Shown here: positions 33,091 to 44,863 of the stretch, one piece after another
Position numbering within the stretch: position 1 is the stretch's first letter
How the letters are laid out: the number at the start of each line of letters is the position of its first letter
From: Cymodocea nodosa
Lineage: Eukaryota > Streptophyta > Magnoliopsida > Alismatales > Cymodoceaceae
Direction of reading: 5' to 3'
Assembly: GCA_036874045.1 (NCBI GenBank)
Contig: CM072344.1
Coordinates: forward strand, 10,202,501 to 10,266,500
DNA: 64,000 nucleotides
Made by a program: the position numbers and the translations under genes
Notes under the pieces: generated by a model
Seen by the model: the letters and a program-made list of their open reading frames with translations, nothing else
Database searches by the model: none
What the model was told of the DNA's origin: nothing

Positions 33091-35116
33091 TGTTGATTAA
33101 TCTTCGCTTTGCACTGTAGAACTTAGTGGAAGGAAAGATTGTGAAGCTAGGGTTTTACCAAGGTAGAAACATGAAAGGTTGTTAGGAAAACATTCATAAC
33201 TCTTCGAGTTTATAAATGGACAAACAGATTCAATCATTGAAATCATAAATATAAGATCCGTTACCGATAAATAACTTGAGTGCTTGCAATAACTGTACAA
33301 GTTTTACAACCAACAATTGCAAAATACTTAGCGTAATTGTGCATATAAAGAAAATAACTTCAGGCTAACTGAACAAGTGAGAAAACTCGAAGATTTATGA
33401 TAACTGTTCGAGTTTCTCGAAGGAATAGGTGTGAAAACTCGAAGATTTAAACATAATTGTTTGAGTTTTGACTGAGACATTATAAAGTAGTGAAATTCAA
33501 CATGTGCACAATTTGAACTTAAGGTGTTCAGAAAGTTTCAGAGACTTATAAACCTAACTATCCAATGCTCAGGTGCATTTCAGAGAGTTACAGATAACCT
33601 TCCGAAAGATAACTTAAGTTAATCGTCTAGATCACGACACGTGTACTTAAGTAGTTTTATAATAAAGAGATGTTTCAGAGAGTTACAAATCTAACTTTTC
33701 GATGCCTAGACGCATTTCAAAGAGTTACAGATAACTTACCGAAAATCCACTTAAGTCATGCATTATGGTTTCGACACGTGTACTTCAAGAAATAATAAAA
33801 TAGTCTATTGAACGTTTTAAAACACAACTGTCCGATACTTGTAATATAACTTGCCGAAACAATAGAAAATTCGGATACTTAAGAATTAAAATACCTGCAA
33901 GTCACCGACAGTTTAGAAATGTACTTAATTAAGGTGTATTTCCTGAAATTATGCAGATTCTTTCATGAAAACATATAATAGTTCAAAAGTTATGAATTAT
34001 TATACGAGAAATTGCTCCCCCTACATAAATGTAGTGTAAAGAATCTATGGCGTACTTAATCAGGGTTGCCAAGCCCTAAGTAGAGTTGGCTTAAAAAGGT
34101 CAAATAGCTTACTTAAAGAGGATGCTAAGCCTTAAATAGATTTGAGTCTCTCTTTCTTTCTTTTTTTCTTTTTTTTTGTAATTTGAATGAAATACAGAAA
34201 TAAGTAGTAGAGTTAACAATTTAGACTTTCTAGCTTTTATCTTATTCAGTTTACAGAAGATAATTCAAAGAGATATACCTATAGAAACTTAAAGATTTCA
34301 ATAATGAGTACACAACTTAAGACAAATAAATATCGTACATTATGTGTAAAGAGTAGATAATAACAAAAATAACAAGGATTATATGCACAGATTATGTCAG
34401 AATTGTTATAACAACTTGACAGATAAATTAAGCTTGAGTACATTGCCCCCTTTTTTTTTCTTTTTTTTTATATTCATATATATATATTTTATGTATTACC
34501 TCCTACAATATCATCTTTTTACGTGATCATAATCCCTTGCTTAAGGGAAAGATAACTAGTTACTCAATGACAAGTGAGAACAGGTAATTTTTTTTTTTAA
34601 ATTAATCTGAATTACTTGCAAAATGAGTTTTCAGTCAACACATCCCAAACCAGTTGGTTTAAGTGACTAGGGTTTAAGATCCCCCAACGGACTTAATTAC
34701 TCAAGTAATTACAGACAAAAAAAAAATAATAATAAGATAGTAAATTAAATTAGAGGCAACCGCAAGACTTAATTTTTCTAACAGAATGTTAATAACTTTC
34801 CTTTAATAAAAAGTACATATTTTCTATGTATTTTCCTGTTAAAATCTCTGTAATAGCATATAGATAAGTAACAAAAATATAGTTGGCACTCACATTGAAT
34901 CAATTTAACATTTCCTTACTTAATCTTTTCTGAATTTTTCTTAAATAAATTGACTTCAATAAAAATCAGAATTTCATAAATTCTTAACTACCAAAAAACT
35001 ATAATTCGAAAATAGAAATGTTGTTTTGTTTTGTTTTTTTGTTTTTTTTTAAATAATAAAGACATTAAATTCTAAAACTACCTTATAACAAACCAAAATA
35101 CAATGAACAGGACCAT
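33091..35116 (-). promoter_or_regulatory. Post-pol spacer of element 3 with C-LTR-like leader before the aORF
   Basis: The part next to the aORF (about 33300-34010) matches the 5' segment of the C LTR in the same orientation. Shared landmarks in plus coordinates are CTATCCAATGCTCAGG, ACGTGTACTTC then GAAATAATAAAATA, ACCGACAGTT, and ATGCAGATTCTT followed by CATATAATAG. Hairpin units and CACGTG boxes are frequent. A TATA-like run (CATAAATATAAGATC on the plus strand) is near 33243. 34010-35116 is T/A-rich with no ORF. Likely an internal promoter for the aORF (inference). Confidence 0.55.
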
Positions 35117-36598
35117 TTAAATATCAGATAACCTACAGATACCATGTTCTAATCGTAATTTTGAGAATATATTTTCATCTAAGGGTTTTGTAAAGAGATC
35201 TGCTAATTGTTCTGTGGTAGGAATAAAATTTAATACTATTTTTCCTTTTATAACATTATCCCTTAGAAAATGATGTCGAACTTCTATATGTTTTGCTCGT
35301 GAATGTAAGATAGGATTTTTAGATAAACTTATTGCAGAACTACTATCACAGAAAATCTTAGTTGGTTCATAGTCTAAATTAAAATCATTTATGGTTTGTC
35401 TGATCCAAAGGATTTGAGCACAGTAAAGTGCAGCAGCTATATATTCAGCTTTAGTTGTAGATAATGCTACACAATTTTGCTTTTTGCTAAACCATGACAC
35501 TAAAGAATTACCTAACAATTGACAAGTGCCACTGGTGCTTTTTCTTTCAGACTTACATCCTACGAAATTAGCATCACTATAACCTACTAAGTTTAAAGAA
35601 CTATGTTTAAAGTAAAACAGTCCGAAATTGATGGTTCCTAATAGATATTTAAAAATTCGTTTAACAGCAAGTAGGTGTGATTCCTTAGGATTTGATTGAT
35701 ATCTAGGACAAGTACACACACTAAACATAATATCTAGTCGGCTAGCTGTTAAATAGAGTAATGAACCAATCATACTTCTATATTGTTTTACATCTACAGT
35801 TTTTCGAGAGTCATCTTTATCCAACTTGGTGATAGTGCTCATTGGTGTATTCTTTGTTTTAGTGTTGTCTAAACCAAACCTCTTTAATAAATCTTGAGTA
35901 TATTTTTCTTGTGAAATAAAAGTACCCTGATCTAATTGCTTAATTTGTAAGCCTAGGAAAACTAATAGTTCACCCATCATACTCATTTCAAATTGATTAG
36001 TCATGTCTTTCAAAAATGACTCAACTAATTTATCATTTGTTGCTCCAAATATGATGTCATCTACATAGATTTGAACTACTAATATATCTTTTTCGATCTT
36101 CTTGATAAAAAGAGTGTGATCTGCCTTTCCCATAGAATACCCTTTTTCCATAAGAAATTTAGATAATCTTTCATACCAAGACCTAGGAGCTTGTTTAAGG
36201 CCATATAGTGCCTTCTTAAGCTTGTAAACATACTTAGGATGTTTTGAATCTTCAAAACCTGGAGGTTGTTTTACATACACTTCTTCTTTTATATATCCAT
36301 TTAAAAAAGCAGTCTTAACATCCATTTGATATAATTTGAAATCTATATAACAAGCATATGCTAACAAAATTTATATTGATTCTAGTCTAGCAACAGGAGC
36401 AAATGTTTCATCATAGTCAATTCCTTCCTCTTGCTTGTAACCTTGAGCAACTAATCTAGCTTTGTTTTTAACTATATGTCCATCTTGATCTACTTTGTTT
36501 CTAAATACCCACCTTGTTCCTATTATGGATTGATTTTCAGGTGGTGGAACTAGATCCCATACCTCATTTCTTATAAATTGATTTAGCTCATCTTGCAT
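35117..36598 (-). pseudogene. Reverse transcriptase-RNase H of element 3
   Basis: RT with [49 protein letters not shown] and the catalytic YVDD (about 36070). RNase H follows with [34 protein letters not shown] and the end LADLFTKPL; stop at 35117. One TAA/TAG splits the frame near 36370 (ESI-stop-ILLAY). From 36367 down it is an uninterrupted 416 residues, the best-kept coding stretch among the retroelements. TTKAEYI has Lys where TTEAEYI is usual. Closest in type to SIRE copia elements. Confidence 0.92.
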
Positions 36599-37666
36599 AG
36601 CTAAAAACCAAAATTCATCTTCTAAGGCATCTTCAATTTTCTTAGGTTCTAGTAATGAAACAAATGAATAAGCACCACAAATGTTGATTACTGATGACCT
36701 AGTCCTAACTCCTTGATTAGGATCGCCTATTATCTAATCAATAGGATGAGATGAAGCATAACGCTAATTTCTATGTTCCATATTTTCTATAGGTATAACA
36801 TTATTTTCTTCTAAATTTTCATCATTCAAATTTAGATTTCTTATTCCGTCAGATAATCTATCAATTTCTCTGTCAACATCATTTGGTACTATTTTTAGGA
36901 GAATTTCTGAATCAAAGTTTTTAGCATGTCTTAAATCCAGATGAGAATTTTCATGAAATTTCACATGTAGGGTTTCCTCAATGGTTTTTGTTGATTTATT
37001 ATAAACTCTATATGCTTTACTTCTAATGGAATAACCAACAAAAATCCCTTCATCTGATTTGGCTTTAAATTTGTCTCTTCGTTCCTTAGTGTTTAAAATA
37101 AAACACTTACAGCCAAAGGGTTTTAAATAACTTATTTTGGGAACCCTGTTATACCATATCTCATAAGGAGTTTTATCTAAAATTTGTCTTAGATGTACTC
37201 TATTTATAACATAGCATGCTGTATGAACTGCTTCTGCCCAAAGAAAAGGGGTAACTTATTCTCATTTAGCATGGTTCTGGACATTTCCTGAAGTGATTTG
37301 TTCTTTCATTCTACTATCCCATTTTGTAAAGGAGCTCTTGGAAATGAGTACCTATGATCTATGCCTAATTCTTCACAAAAGGTGTCCATTTGATCATTTT
37401 CAAATTCTGTACCATGATCACTCCTAAGTTTTTGAATTTTAACATTTTGCTCATTCTGAACTTTATTACAGAATATCTTAAATATTTCAAAAACTTCAGT
37501 TTTATTAGCTAGAAAATAGACCCAAGTAAATCTAGAATAGTCATCAACTAGTACAAAAGCATAATATTTACCTCCTAGACTAGTTGTTCTAGTAGGTCCA
37601 AATAAATCCATATGCACTAGTTCTAATACTCTTTCGCTTGTTATTTCATTTAAGCTTTTAAAGGAT
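36599..37666 (-). pseudogene. Integrase region of element 3, interrupted by S2
   Basis: Read on the minus strand from the S2 insertion: SFKSLNEITSERVLELVHMD (first Asp), QKLRSDHGTEFEND (second Asp), then LQNGIVE (Glu) with stops soon after near 37305 and 37258. This is followed by FLWAEAVHTACYVINR, the GYSIRSKAYRVYN end of the core, and an acidic linker to RT with stops near 36764 and 36736. The preceding GAG-pre-integrase part is on the other side of S2 (44313-44445). Confidence 0.85.
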
Positions 37667-37671
37667 GTTTT
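37667..37671. repeat. Target-site duplication of S2, left copy (GTTTT)
   Basis: GTTTT precedes the LTR and is repeated at 44308-44312. The uninterrupted equivalent in element 4 (54001-54030) reads AAAGGATGTTTTATGTAA, with one copy, confirming the empty site. Confidence 0.95.
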
Positions 37672-39557
37672 TGTTAGGACCCTAGTATTTTGATAATGCA
37701 AAAACCTATGTGAGGAAACATATTGTATTTCATAGTTAGATCAGAAGGCTTACTGCATTAGAACTACTTCCAAGCAGATGAAAAGATCAAGAAGGTTCCA
37801 GATGAACAGATCAAGAAGATTCAGCAAAATCGGACAGTTACAGGTATAAGTATCTAAAGAGCAAGTTTAAAGCAGCAGCTATATTATCGGACAATTAAAA
37901 GAATAACTGAAGTCCACGAGGATAGTCCGTTGAGTTAGCCATAACTCAACGAACTTAGTCCGTTGAGTTAGCCATAACTCAACGAACTTTGTCCATTGAG
38001 TTAATTGTAAAGCCTTCGGAAAGTTATTTAATCAAACAGTTAAAGGGATTGAATGATCGAATAGTTAAGGAGATGACTATCCGGAAGCTTAAGGACCTAT
38101 TGGAGAGTTACAAGTATAATTATCCGAAAGTTAAGTCATTCAATAAACCAAATGCAGAAATACAGAATAGAAGCTTAAAAGACTTGTCGGAGAGTTAGAT
38201 AACTATCCAAGTTTTCTTTCAGAGAGTTAGATAACTATTCGAGTTTTTCGGTAAGTTACAGGCATAACTTTCTGGAACTTAAGCCATTTTATTACACACG
38301 TGCAAAATGGAGAAAGCCGGTGGTTGAAAGTTTAAATGGGAAATTCGAAGAGATAGATAACTATCCGAAATTTAAAAGAGAGTTTCGGTAAGTTACAGTT
38401 TAACTATCCGAAACTTAAGTTAGTAAATTTTCCACGTGCTGAAATCCAGATAGATGCTCAAGTAAGTTTTCAGAGAGTTAGAAAAATAACTATTCAAAAT
38501 TCTGAAGCATTTTGGTAAGTTACAGGGATAACCTTCCGAAACTTAAGTCAGCCTTTTATGCACGTGCTAAATTAAATCGGAAAGTTGACAATGTCAAGTA
38601 TACAACTGTTCAAAGAGTTACAAAATAACCTTCCAAAATTTGACAGAGTCAAGTATACAACTGTTCGGTGAGTTACAGTTATAAGTATCCGATTGAATGA
38701 CAGCTCATATTTAAATATTTTGGAATTCTACCTGGTAGTAAAGGATAAGTGATCTTTCGGTGAGTTACAGTTACTCCTCGGAGAGTTAAATAGCTAACTA
38801 TCCGAAAGAACAGGAAAATCAGTAAGTTGACTTGAAACATTTTTCTAAATGGTCACTTGCCGTATTGGGACTTGATCCTAATCAAGTATAGTAGAATACA
38901 TCCGTTGGAAGAAAATATGATCGTTGTACATATTAGGTATATATACAAGATATAGACAACGGATTTAGACAGCTTTTGCTCATATACATACAGAGATATA
39001 GTATACATTACAGATCAATTACTGATATAGAAGAAAGCTCAAATTCAGTTCAACAAAGAATCGATTGAAAGCTGGATTTACAAGAAGATTCTTAAAGCTC
39101 TCCATGTGCTGAAAGTCTGATCCAAGAAGGATCATTTGGTTCGTGGCTTCAACCTGAAAGCTACATTCTGTTGTTGGTTTGAGTTTCGACCTGAAAACTC
39201 AAGAGGTTGGTTTTCTAGAGTTTATACTTGAAAACTTCTGAGTGTTGGTTTTCTGTAGTTTGTACCTGAAAACTTCTGTGTGGTTGGTTCTTGCTTCGAC
39301 CTGAAAGCAAGTGTGTAAGTGTTGGTTGAAACACTTAGTGAAGCCCAAGTGACCCTTGGGGGTGGACTAGCCGAGTTGGTAAACCACCTAAAATTCCCTT
39401 GTGTTTCTTACTTTTATTTCCGTTGTGCATGTTATTTTTATCTGATTAGTTCTTGTGCATTCAGATTAATCAAATTTGTTAGTAAAGTTAAAAATAGGCT
39501 AAATTACACTCTGTTCATCATTCACCCCCCCTCTAGTGAAGCCATTCGTTCCTAACA
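37672..39557 (+). repeat. 5' LTR of S2
   Basis: 1886 bp, TGTTAGGACCC...CCTAACA. It contains two full copies of a 33-bp unit (37924-37956, 37957-37989), each with a perfect hairpin whose arms are CGTTGAGTTA and TAACTCAACG (37928-37951, 37961-37984), and a partial third. CGGAGAGTTAGATAACTATCC-like units and CACGTG boxes follow. The C-run before the end is TTCACCCCCCCTCTAGTGA. Confidence 0.94.
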
Positions 39558-39559
39558 AT

Positions 39560-39571
39560 TGGTATTAGAGC
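39560..39571 (+). other. Primer-binding site of S2
   Basis: TGGTATTAGAGC, two bases after the LTR; initiator-Met tRNA type with one C-to-T change. Confidence 0.9.
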
Positions 39572-39609
39572 AGGTTGATCTCTTTTTATAGATTTAACCA
39601 TCTGAGATC

Positions 39610-41139
39610 ATGAAATCTTTTCACAAAGAGGGTCAGAACATCCATCGTCCTCCCTTGTTTGATGGTATTAATTATAATTATTGGAAAAACAGGATGGAAT
39701 GTTTCCTCAGAAGCTCAGATGTGAGTTTATGGAAAATGGTTGTTTTAGGAACACCTATTCCACCTAGTCATGAAGATGACTAGACTGAGGAGGATGAGAG
39801 AATCATCCAAATGGATGCTCAAGGGCTAAATATTATTTATTGTGCCTTATCTCCTGAACAATATAATAAAGTTTTAGCTTGTAAATCTGCTCACGAGGCT
39901 TGAAACACTCTTCAAATAACCTTTGAAGGAACCAGCCAAGTGAAAGACACTAAAATAAGCATTTTACTCAGATAGTTTGAATTATTTAAAATGCTTGATG
40001 ATGAAACTATCACTGATATGTTTTCAAGATTCACTGAGATTATTAATGGCTTAAGAGGTTTGGGAAATGAATTTTTTGTCCGTGAACAGGTACAGAAAAT
40101 CCTCAAAAGCTTAACTGTGGAATGGAAGCAAAAGTCCACATCGATACAAGATTCCAAAGACCTCAACAAATACTCAGTAGAGGATCTAATGGGCAACCTG
40201 CTGGTCCATGAAGTTCAAATGAAGGAATGGAAAGTTGAGGAAGGTAGTGGTAAAAAGAAAACTGAAACAAAGAAAGAATTAGCCTTTCCATCAACACAGG
40301 AACTTCAAAGATCAGATGATGATGAAGTTGTGCTATTAACTAGAAAATTCAGAAAATGGATGAAGAAAAAGAATCATGCTAGCACATCAAAAAGCAATGC
40401 ACCAATATGCTTTAAATGCAAGAAGTAGGGACATATACAACCTGATTGTCCACTGCAACAAGAAGAAGAAAAAGAAATGAAAAAGAAGAAGAGGAGCTAC
40501 AAAAAGAAAAAGGCATTGAAGGCTGTTTGGGATGACAGTAGTTCTTCTAGTAGCTCATCTAGTTCAGATGAAGAGGTACCAGTAAACGTGTGCTATATAG
40601 CACAAGAGGTATGTTCCACTTCATCTCAAAGTGATTCTGATGTAGACAATGATAATCTAGATGTAAATATTCTTTTGTCTACTGTTGACAGTTTATATGT
40701 TAAATGCAAAAAGTATAAAAAGGAAATTAAGCATTTAACTGCATGTTTAAAAGAAGCACATATTGAACTTGAAAATCTGCATGTTGAAGATAGGAAATGT
40801 TATAATGATGAACTGATAAATAAAAATGAAAAATTAAAATCTGAAATCACTGATCTGAAAAATACTGTGCATAAATTTACCAATGAACAAAAAGGATTAG
40901 ATCAAATCATTGGTTCTCAAAGATACAGTTCTAATAAACTTGGCCTAGGGTATGCTACTCCACAAGAAATACCCTATTGTGGTGGTGTTATCCGATCTTA
41001 TAGAGATGGTACAATAGTGTTTGCCATCAAAAGAAGATCTGGTTCAATGTGGCTGCCAAAAGGTAATAAACTATATATTGTTAGGACTAACACTTATGGA
41101 CCCAAGAAAGTATGGGTATCAAAATCTATTTCCGTTTAA
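39610..41139 (+). pseudogene. gag of S2, broken by point stops
   Basis: ATG at 39610, 510 codons, ending VSKSISV-stop. Parts: PPLFDGINYNYWKNRMECFL, capsid with MFSRFTEIINGLRGLG, zinc knuckle CFKCKK-stop-GHIQPDC (about 40408-40449), Lys-rich and Ser/acidic stretches, coiled-coil and the end GYATPQEIPYCGGVIRSYRD. It is one frame throughout with stops at about 39781 and 39902 (both Trp expected), 39976 and 40426 (Gln expected). All four fit C-to-T changes on one strand or the other. Without them the gene would be full length, so gag was intact until recently. Confidence 0.9.
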
Positions 41140-42471
41140 TTGTAGGATTATATGGTTTAGGGGGAGTAGTTGATCTATAGCTCCAAACTAGTTATGACAG
41201 TAAAATTTTGGTATTACAAGAGGCACCATAAATTGGTAGAAAGTGATCACTTAGATTGAGTGAAAATCGTGCCTAAAATCTTGATGCTCAAGGAGAGAAA
41301 AATGTGCAACAGTTAGAAACAAGTGTTATCAGAATAAGCAGAATCTCGTGAAGAGAAATTTTTTATTTAGAAGCCAAACAGTTGAGAGTCAGTTAAGAAT
41401 CAGCTATGATATTTTGAAATGAACAGGTAGTATCAAAGTGGTATCATTGATAGAATTCTGTTCTTTAAAGGAAATAAGATCTACATGAGCCAAGATGAAT
41501 GAATGTATACAAATCAGATTTATCTTAGGACAACCAAAATCTGTAGTAGGCAGATTACAGTCTTCAAATTATCTTCTGCAAATTGATAGAATCTCTTAAA
41601 ATAGAGATTTAAGAACAGAGAAACGGATTGGAATCAGAAGCTATATGATTGAAAATCTTTTATGATGTTTTTGATTAACAATTGATATTTAGTTCAATTG
41701 GTATCATATATGACATTCATTTTGCAGAACAGGTGCAACAAATTTGTCTTCAACGAAAAACATATAAGTAGGGGGAGAACCTACTATATGAAGAGAATTT
41801 AGAATGTTACTTTAGTACAAAATAATAGTGTGTAAAGAGGGCATGCATATAGGGGGAGAGCCTATAGCTTGCTATTATAAATCTGTGATCCTCCATACAG
41901 ATAGGGGGAGAGCATGTAGCAGAAACTACAAATATTAACTGCATATTTATAAATTGCTACATTAACTATTGGCATTTCATTGTTTTCAGTTCCTACAGAT
42001 GATGCAATAATTACACGAAATCAAAGGAAAAGAAGAAAATAGACTACAATGATGAACAATTGAGATCTACACATCAACAGTCTACATTTGATGAAAAATC
42101 AAAAATTGGTATTTGAAGATATTGATACATTTGATTCTTTTCACAACTTGATATCTGACGGAATTACAGAGATCAGAAAATTGGTATATCATCAGATACA
42201 GATTTAATGACAAAAAGGGGAGAAGAAAATTCAGCAAAAGAAAATGGTGGAACTCCTTTTATCCAATGACAAAAAGGGGGAGAAGAATATAGAAAATTAC
42301 ATAGAAGGCAGGGGGAGCATTCCCAGCACACAGAAAAGGCGAAAATTTAACTTCATTGTATTATATTCATGGTAAATCTTTGCTTTACTTAGTTTCTGTG
42401 TGATTGAATGTATAGCAACAATCTAGGGAGTGAAATACATGTAATTTAATGTAAAGGATTTTGTCATTATC
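41140..42471 (+). other. Non-coding spacer of S2 with repeated purine runs
   Basis: No ORF of note. AGGGGGAG-type runs occur at about 41159, 41769, 41849, 41902, 42214, 42276 and 42310, on average one per 190 bases, before the true tract. The last part (from about 42390) matches the S1 spacer just upstream of its polypurine tract. Confidence 0.8.
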
Positions 42472-42484
42472 AAAAAGGGGGAGA
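42472..42484 (+). other. Polypurine tract of S2
   Basis: AAAAAGGGGGAGA directly upstream of the 3' LTR. Confidence 0.92.
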
Positions 42485-42485
42485 T

Positions 42486-44307
42486 TGTTAGGACCCTAGT
42501 ATTTTGATAATGCAAAAACCTATGTGAGGAAACATATTGTATTTCACAGTTAGATCAGAAGGCTTACTGCATTAGAACTACTTCCAAGTAGATGAAAAGA
42601 TCAAAAAGGTTCTAGATGAATAGATCAAGAAGATTCAGCAAAATCAGACAGTTATAGGTCTAAGTATCCGAAGAGCAAGTTTAAAGCAACAGCTATACTA
42701 TTGGATAGTTAAAAGAATAACTGAAGTCCACAAGGATAGTCCGTTAAGTTAGCCATAACTCAACGAACTTTGTCCGTTGAGTTAATTGTAAAGCCTTCGG
42801 AAAGTTATTTAATCAGACAGTTAAAGGGATTGAATGATCAAATAGTTAAGGAGATAACTATCCGGAATCTTAAAGGACTTTTCGAAGAGTTACAAGTATA
42901 ACTATCCGAAAGTTAAGTCATTCAATAAACCATGTGCAGAAATATAGAACGGAAGCTTAAAACACTTATCAGAGAGTTAGATAACTATCTGAGTTTTTCA
43001 GTAAGTTATAGGCATAGCTTTCCAGAACTTAAGTCATTTTATTACGCACGTGCAAAATGGAGAAAGCCAGCAGTTGAAAGTTTAAATGAGAAAATCGGAG
43101 AGTTAGATAACTATCCGAAATTTAAAAGAGAGTTTCGGTAAGTTACAGTTTAACTATCCGAAACTTAAGTTAGTAAATTTCCCACACGCTGAAATCCAGA
43201 CAGATGCTCAAGTAAGTTTTCAGAGAGTTAGAAAAATAACTATCCAAAATTCTGAAGCATTTCGGTAAGTTACAAGGATAACCTTTCGAAACTGAAGTCA
43301 GCTTTTTATGCACGTGCTAAATTAAATCAGAAAGTTGACAGTGTCAAGTATACAACTGTTCGGAGAGTTACAGAATAACCTTCCAAAATTTGACAGAGTC
43401 AAGTATACAACTGTTCGGTGAGTTACAGTTATAAGTATCCAATTGGATGATAGCTTATATTTAAATATTCTGGAATTCTACTTGGTAGTAAAGGATAAGT
43501 GATCTTTCGGTGAGTTACAGTTACTCCTTAGAGAGTTAAATAGCTAACTATCCAAAAGAACAGGAAAATTGGTAAGTTGACTTGAAACATTTTTCTAAAC
43601 GGTCACTTGCCATATTGGGACTTGATCCTAATCAAGTATAGTAGAATACACTTGTTGGAAGAAAATATGATCGTTGTATATATCAGGTATATATACAAGA
43701 TACAGACAACAGATTTAGACAACTTTTGCTCTTATACATACAGAGATACAACATACATTATAGATCAATTACTGATATAGAAGAAAGCTCAAATTCAGTT
43801 CAACAAAGAATCGATTGAAAGCTGGATTTACAAGAAGATTCTTAAAGCTCTCCATGTGTTGAAAGTCTGATCCAAGAAGGATCATTTGGTTCGTGGCTTC
43901 AACCTGAAAGCTACATTCTGTTGTTGGTTTGAGTTTCGACCTAAAAACTCAAGAGGTTGGTTTTCTAGAGTTTATACCTGAAAACTTCTGAGTGTTGGTT
44001 TTCTAGAGTTTGTACCTGAAAACTTTTATGTGGTTGGTTCTTGTTTCGACCTGAAAGCAAGTGTGTAAGTGTTGGTTGAAACACTTAGTGAAGCCCAAGT
44101 GACCCTTGGGGGTGGACTAGCCGAGTTGGTGAACCACCTAAAATTCCCTTGTGTTTCTTACTTTTATTTCCGTTGTGCATGTTATTTTTATCTGATTAGT
44201 TCTTGTGCATTCAGATTAATCAAATTAGTCAGTAAAGTTAAAAATAGGCTAAATTACACTCTGTTCACCATTCACCCCCCCTCTGGTGAAGCCATTCGTT
44301 CCTAACA
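42486..44307 (+). repeat. 3' LTR of S2
   Basis: 1822 bp and co-linear with the 5' LTR, but it has only one copy of the 33-bp hairpin unit (about 42736-42770) and lacks a short stretch near 42965. Other differences are largely transitions. Ends CCTAACA followed by GTTTT (44308-44312). Confidence 0.94.
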
Positions 44308-44312
44308 GTTTT

Positions 44313-44831
44313 ATGTAATTTACCTAGTTGACACGCATCACACATAAACTCTTTCGAGTACTTAATACTAGGTAAACCTCTAACTAGATTCTTTTTAGAC
44401 AGCTTTTGTAATAATTTTAAGTTTGAGTGTCTTAGCCTTCTATGCTATAAAATGACTTCATCCGATTTTGCAATTAAGCAAGCATTGTCTTTAATAATAT
44501 CAGAAGGCAAATTTAGAATACAAACAGATCCTTTCTTGTATGCAGTGAATAAAATTTCATTTGTAGCCATGCCCATAATTTTACAGGAATCTTTTTCAAA
44601 AATTACTCTGTAAATCTTCATTAAAACAGGAACACTCAATAAATAAAAACCTAACATTTCAACTAATAAGACATCATTTATAAAACATTTCTCAGTTACC
44701 TGAACCTTGCTAGACCCAAGGATATTTGCTTTGCTTTTATTTCCAAAGGTAACTTGTCCGTTCTTGGTCTTCGTTATTTCTGTAAGTAATCGTATATCTC
44801 TAGTCATGTGGCTGGATGCTCCACTGTCCAT
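44313..44831 (-). pseudogene. Protease and GAG-pre-integrase part of element 3
   Basis: The minus strand opens with MDSGASSHMTRD at 44831, the DSG active-site motif of copia retropepsin, and continues 128 residues to 44445. Beyond a stop it reads LKLLQKLSKKNLVRGLPSIK and CDACQLGKLHKT, the zinc-binding segment before integrase. It is cut at 44312 by S2 and resumes at 37666. Confidence 0.85.
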
Positions 44832-44863
44832 TATCCATTTTGATTTGTGTACCTACAAAATAG

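Larger units (their letters stand above)
37672..44307 (+). mobile_element. gag-only SIRE-type element S2 (non-autonomous)
   Basis: 6636 bp with full LTRs (37672-39557, 42486-44307), primer-binding site, gag, polypurine tract and intact target duplication GTTTT, but no protease, integrase or RT. The 1.35 kb between gag and the polypurine tract is non-coding and rich in GGGGGAG runs. It is inserted in the integrase region of element 3, between the GAG-pre-integrase motif and the integrase core. Whether pol was lost before or after transposition cannot be proved, but the clean ends suggest it was mobilised in trans. Confidence 0.92.

Noticed and set aside
39319..39555. 78-codon frame near the LTR end, repeated at 44069-44305
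   Set aside because: Present twice only because it lies in the direct LTR repeats of S2; it has no motif and no start context.
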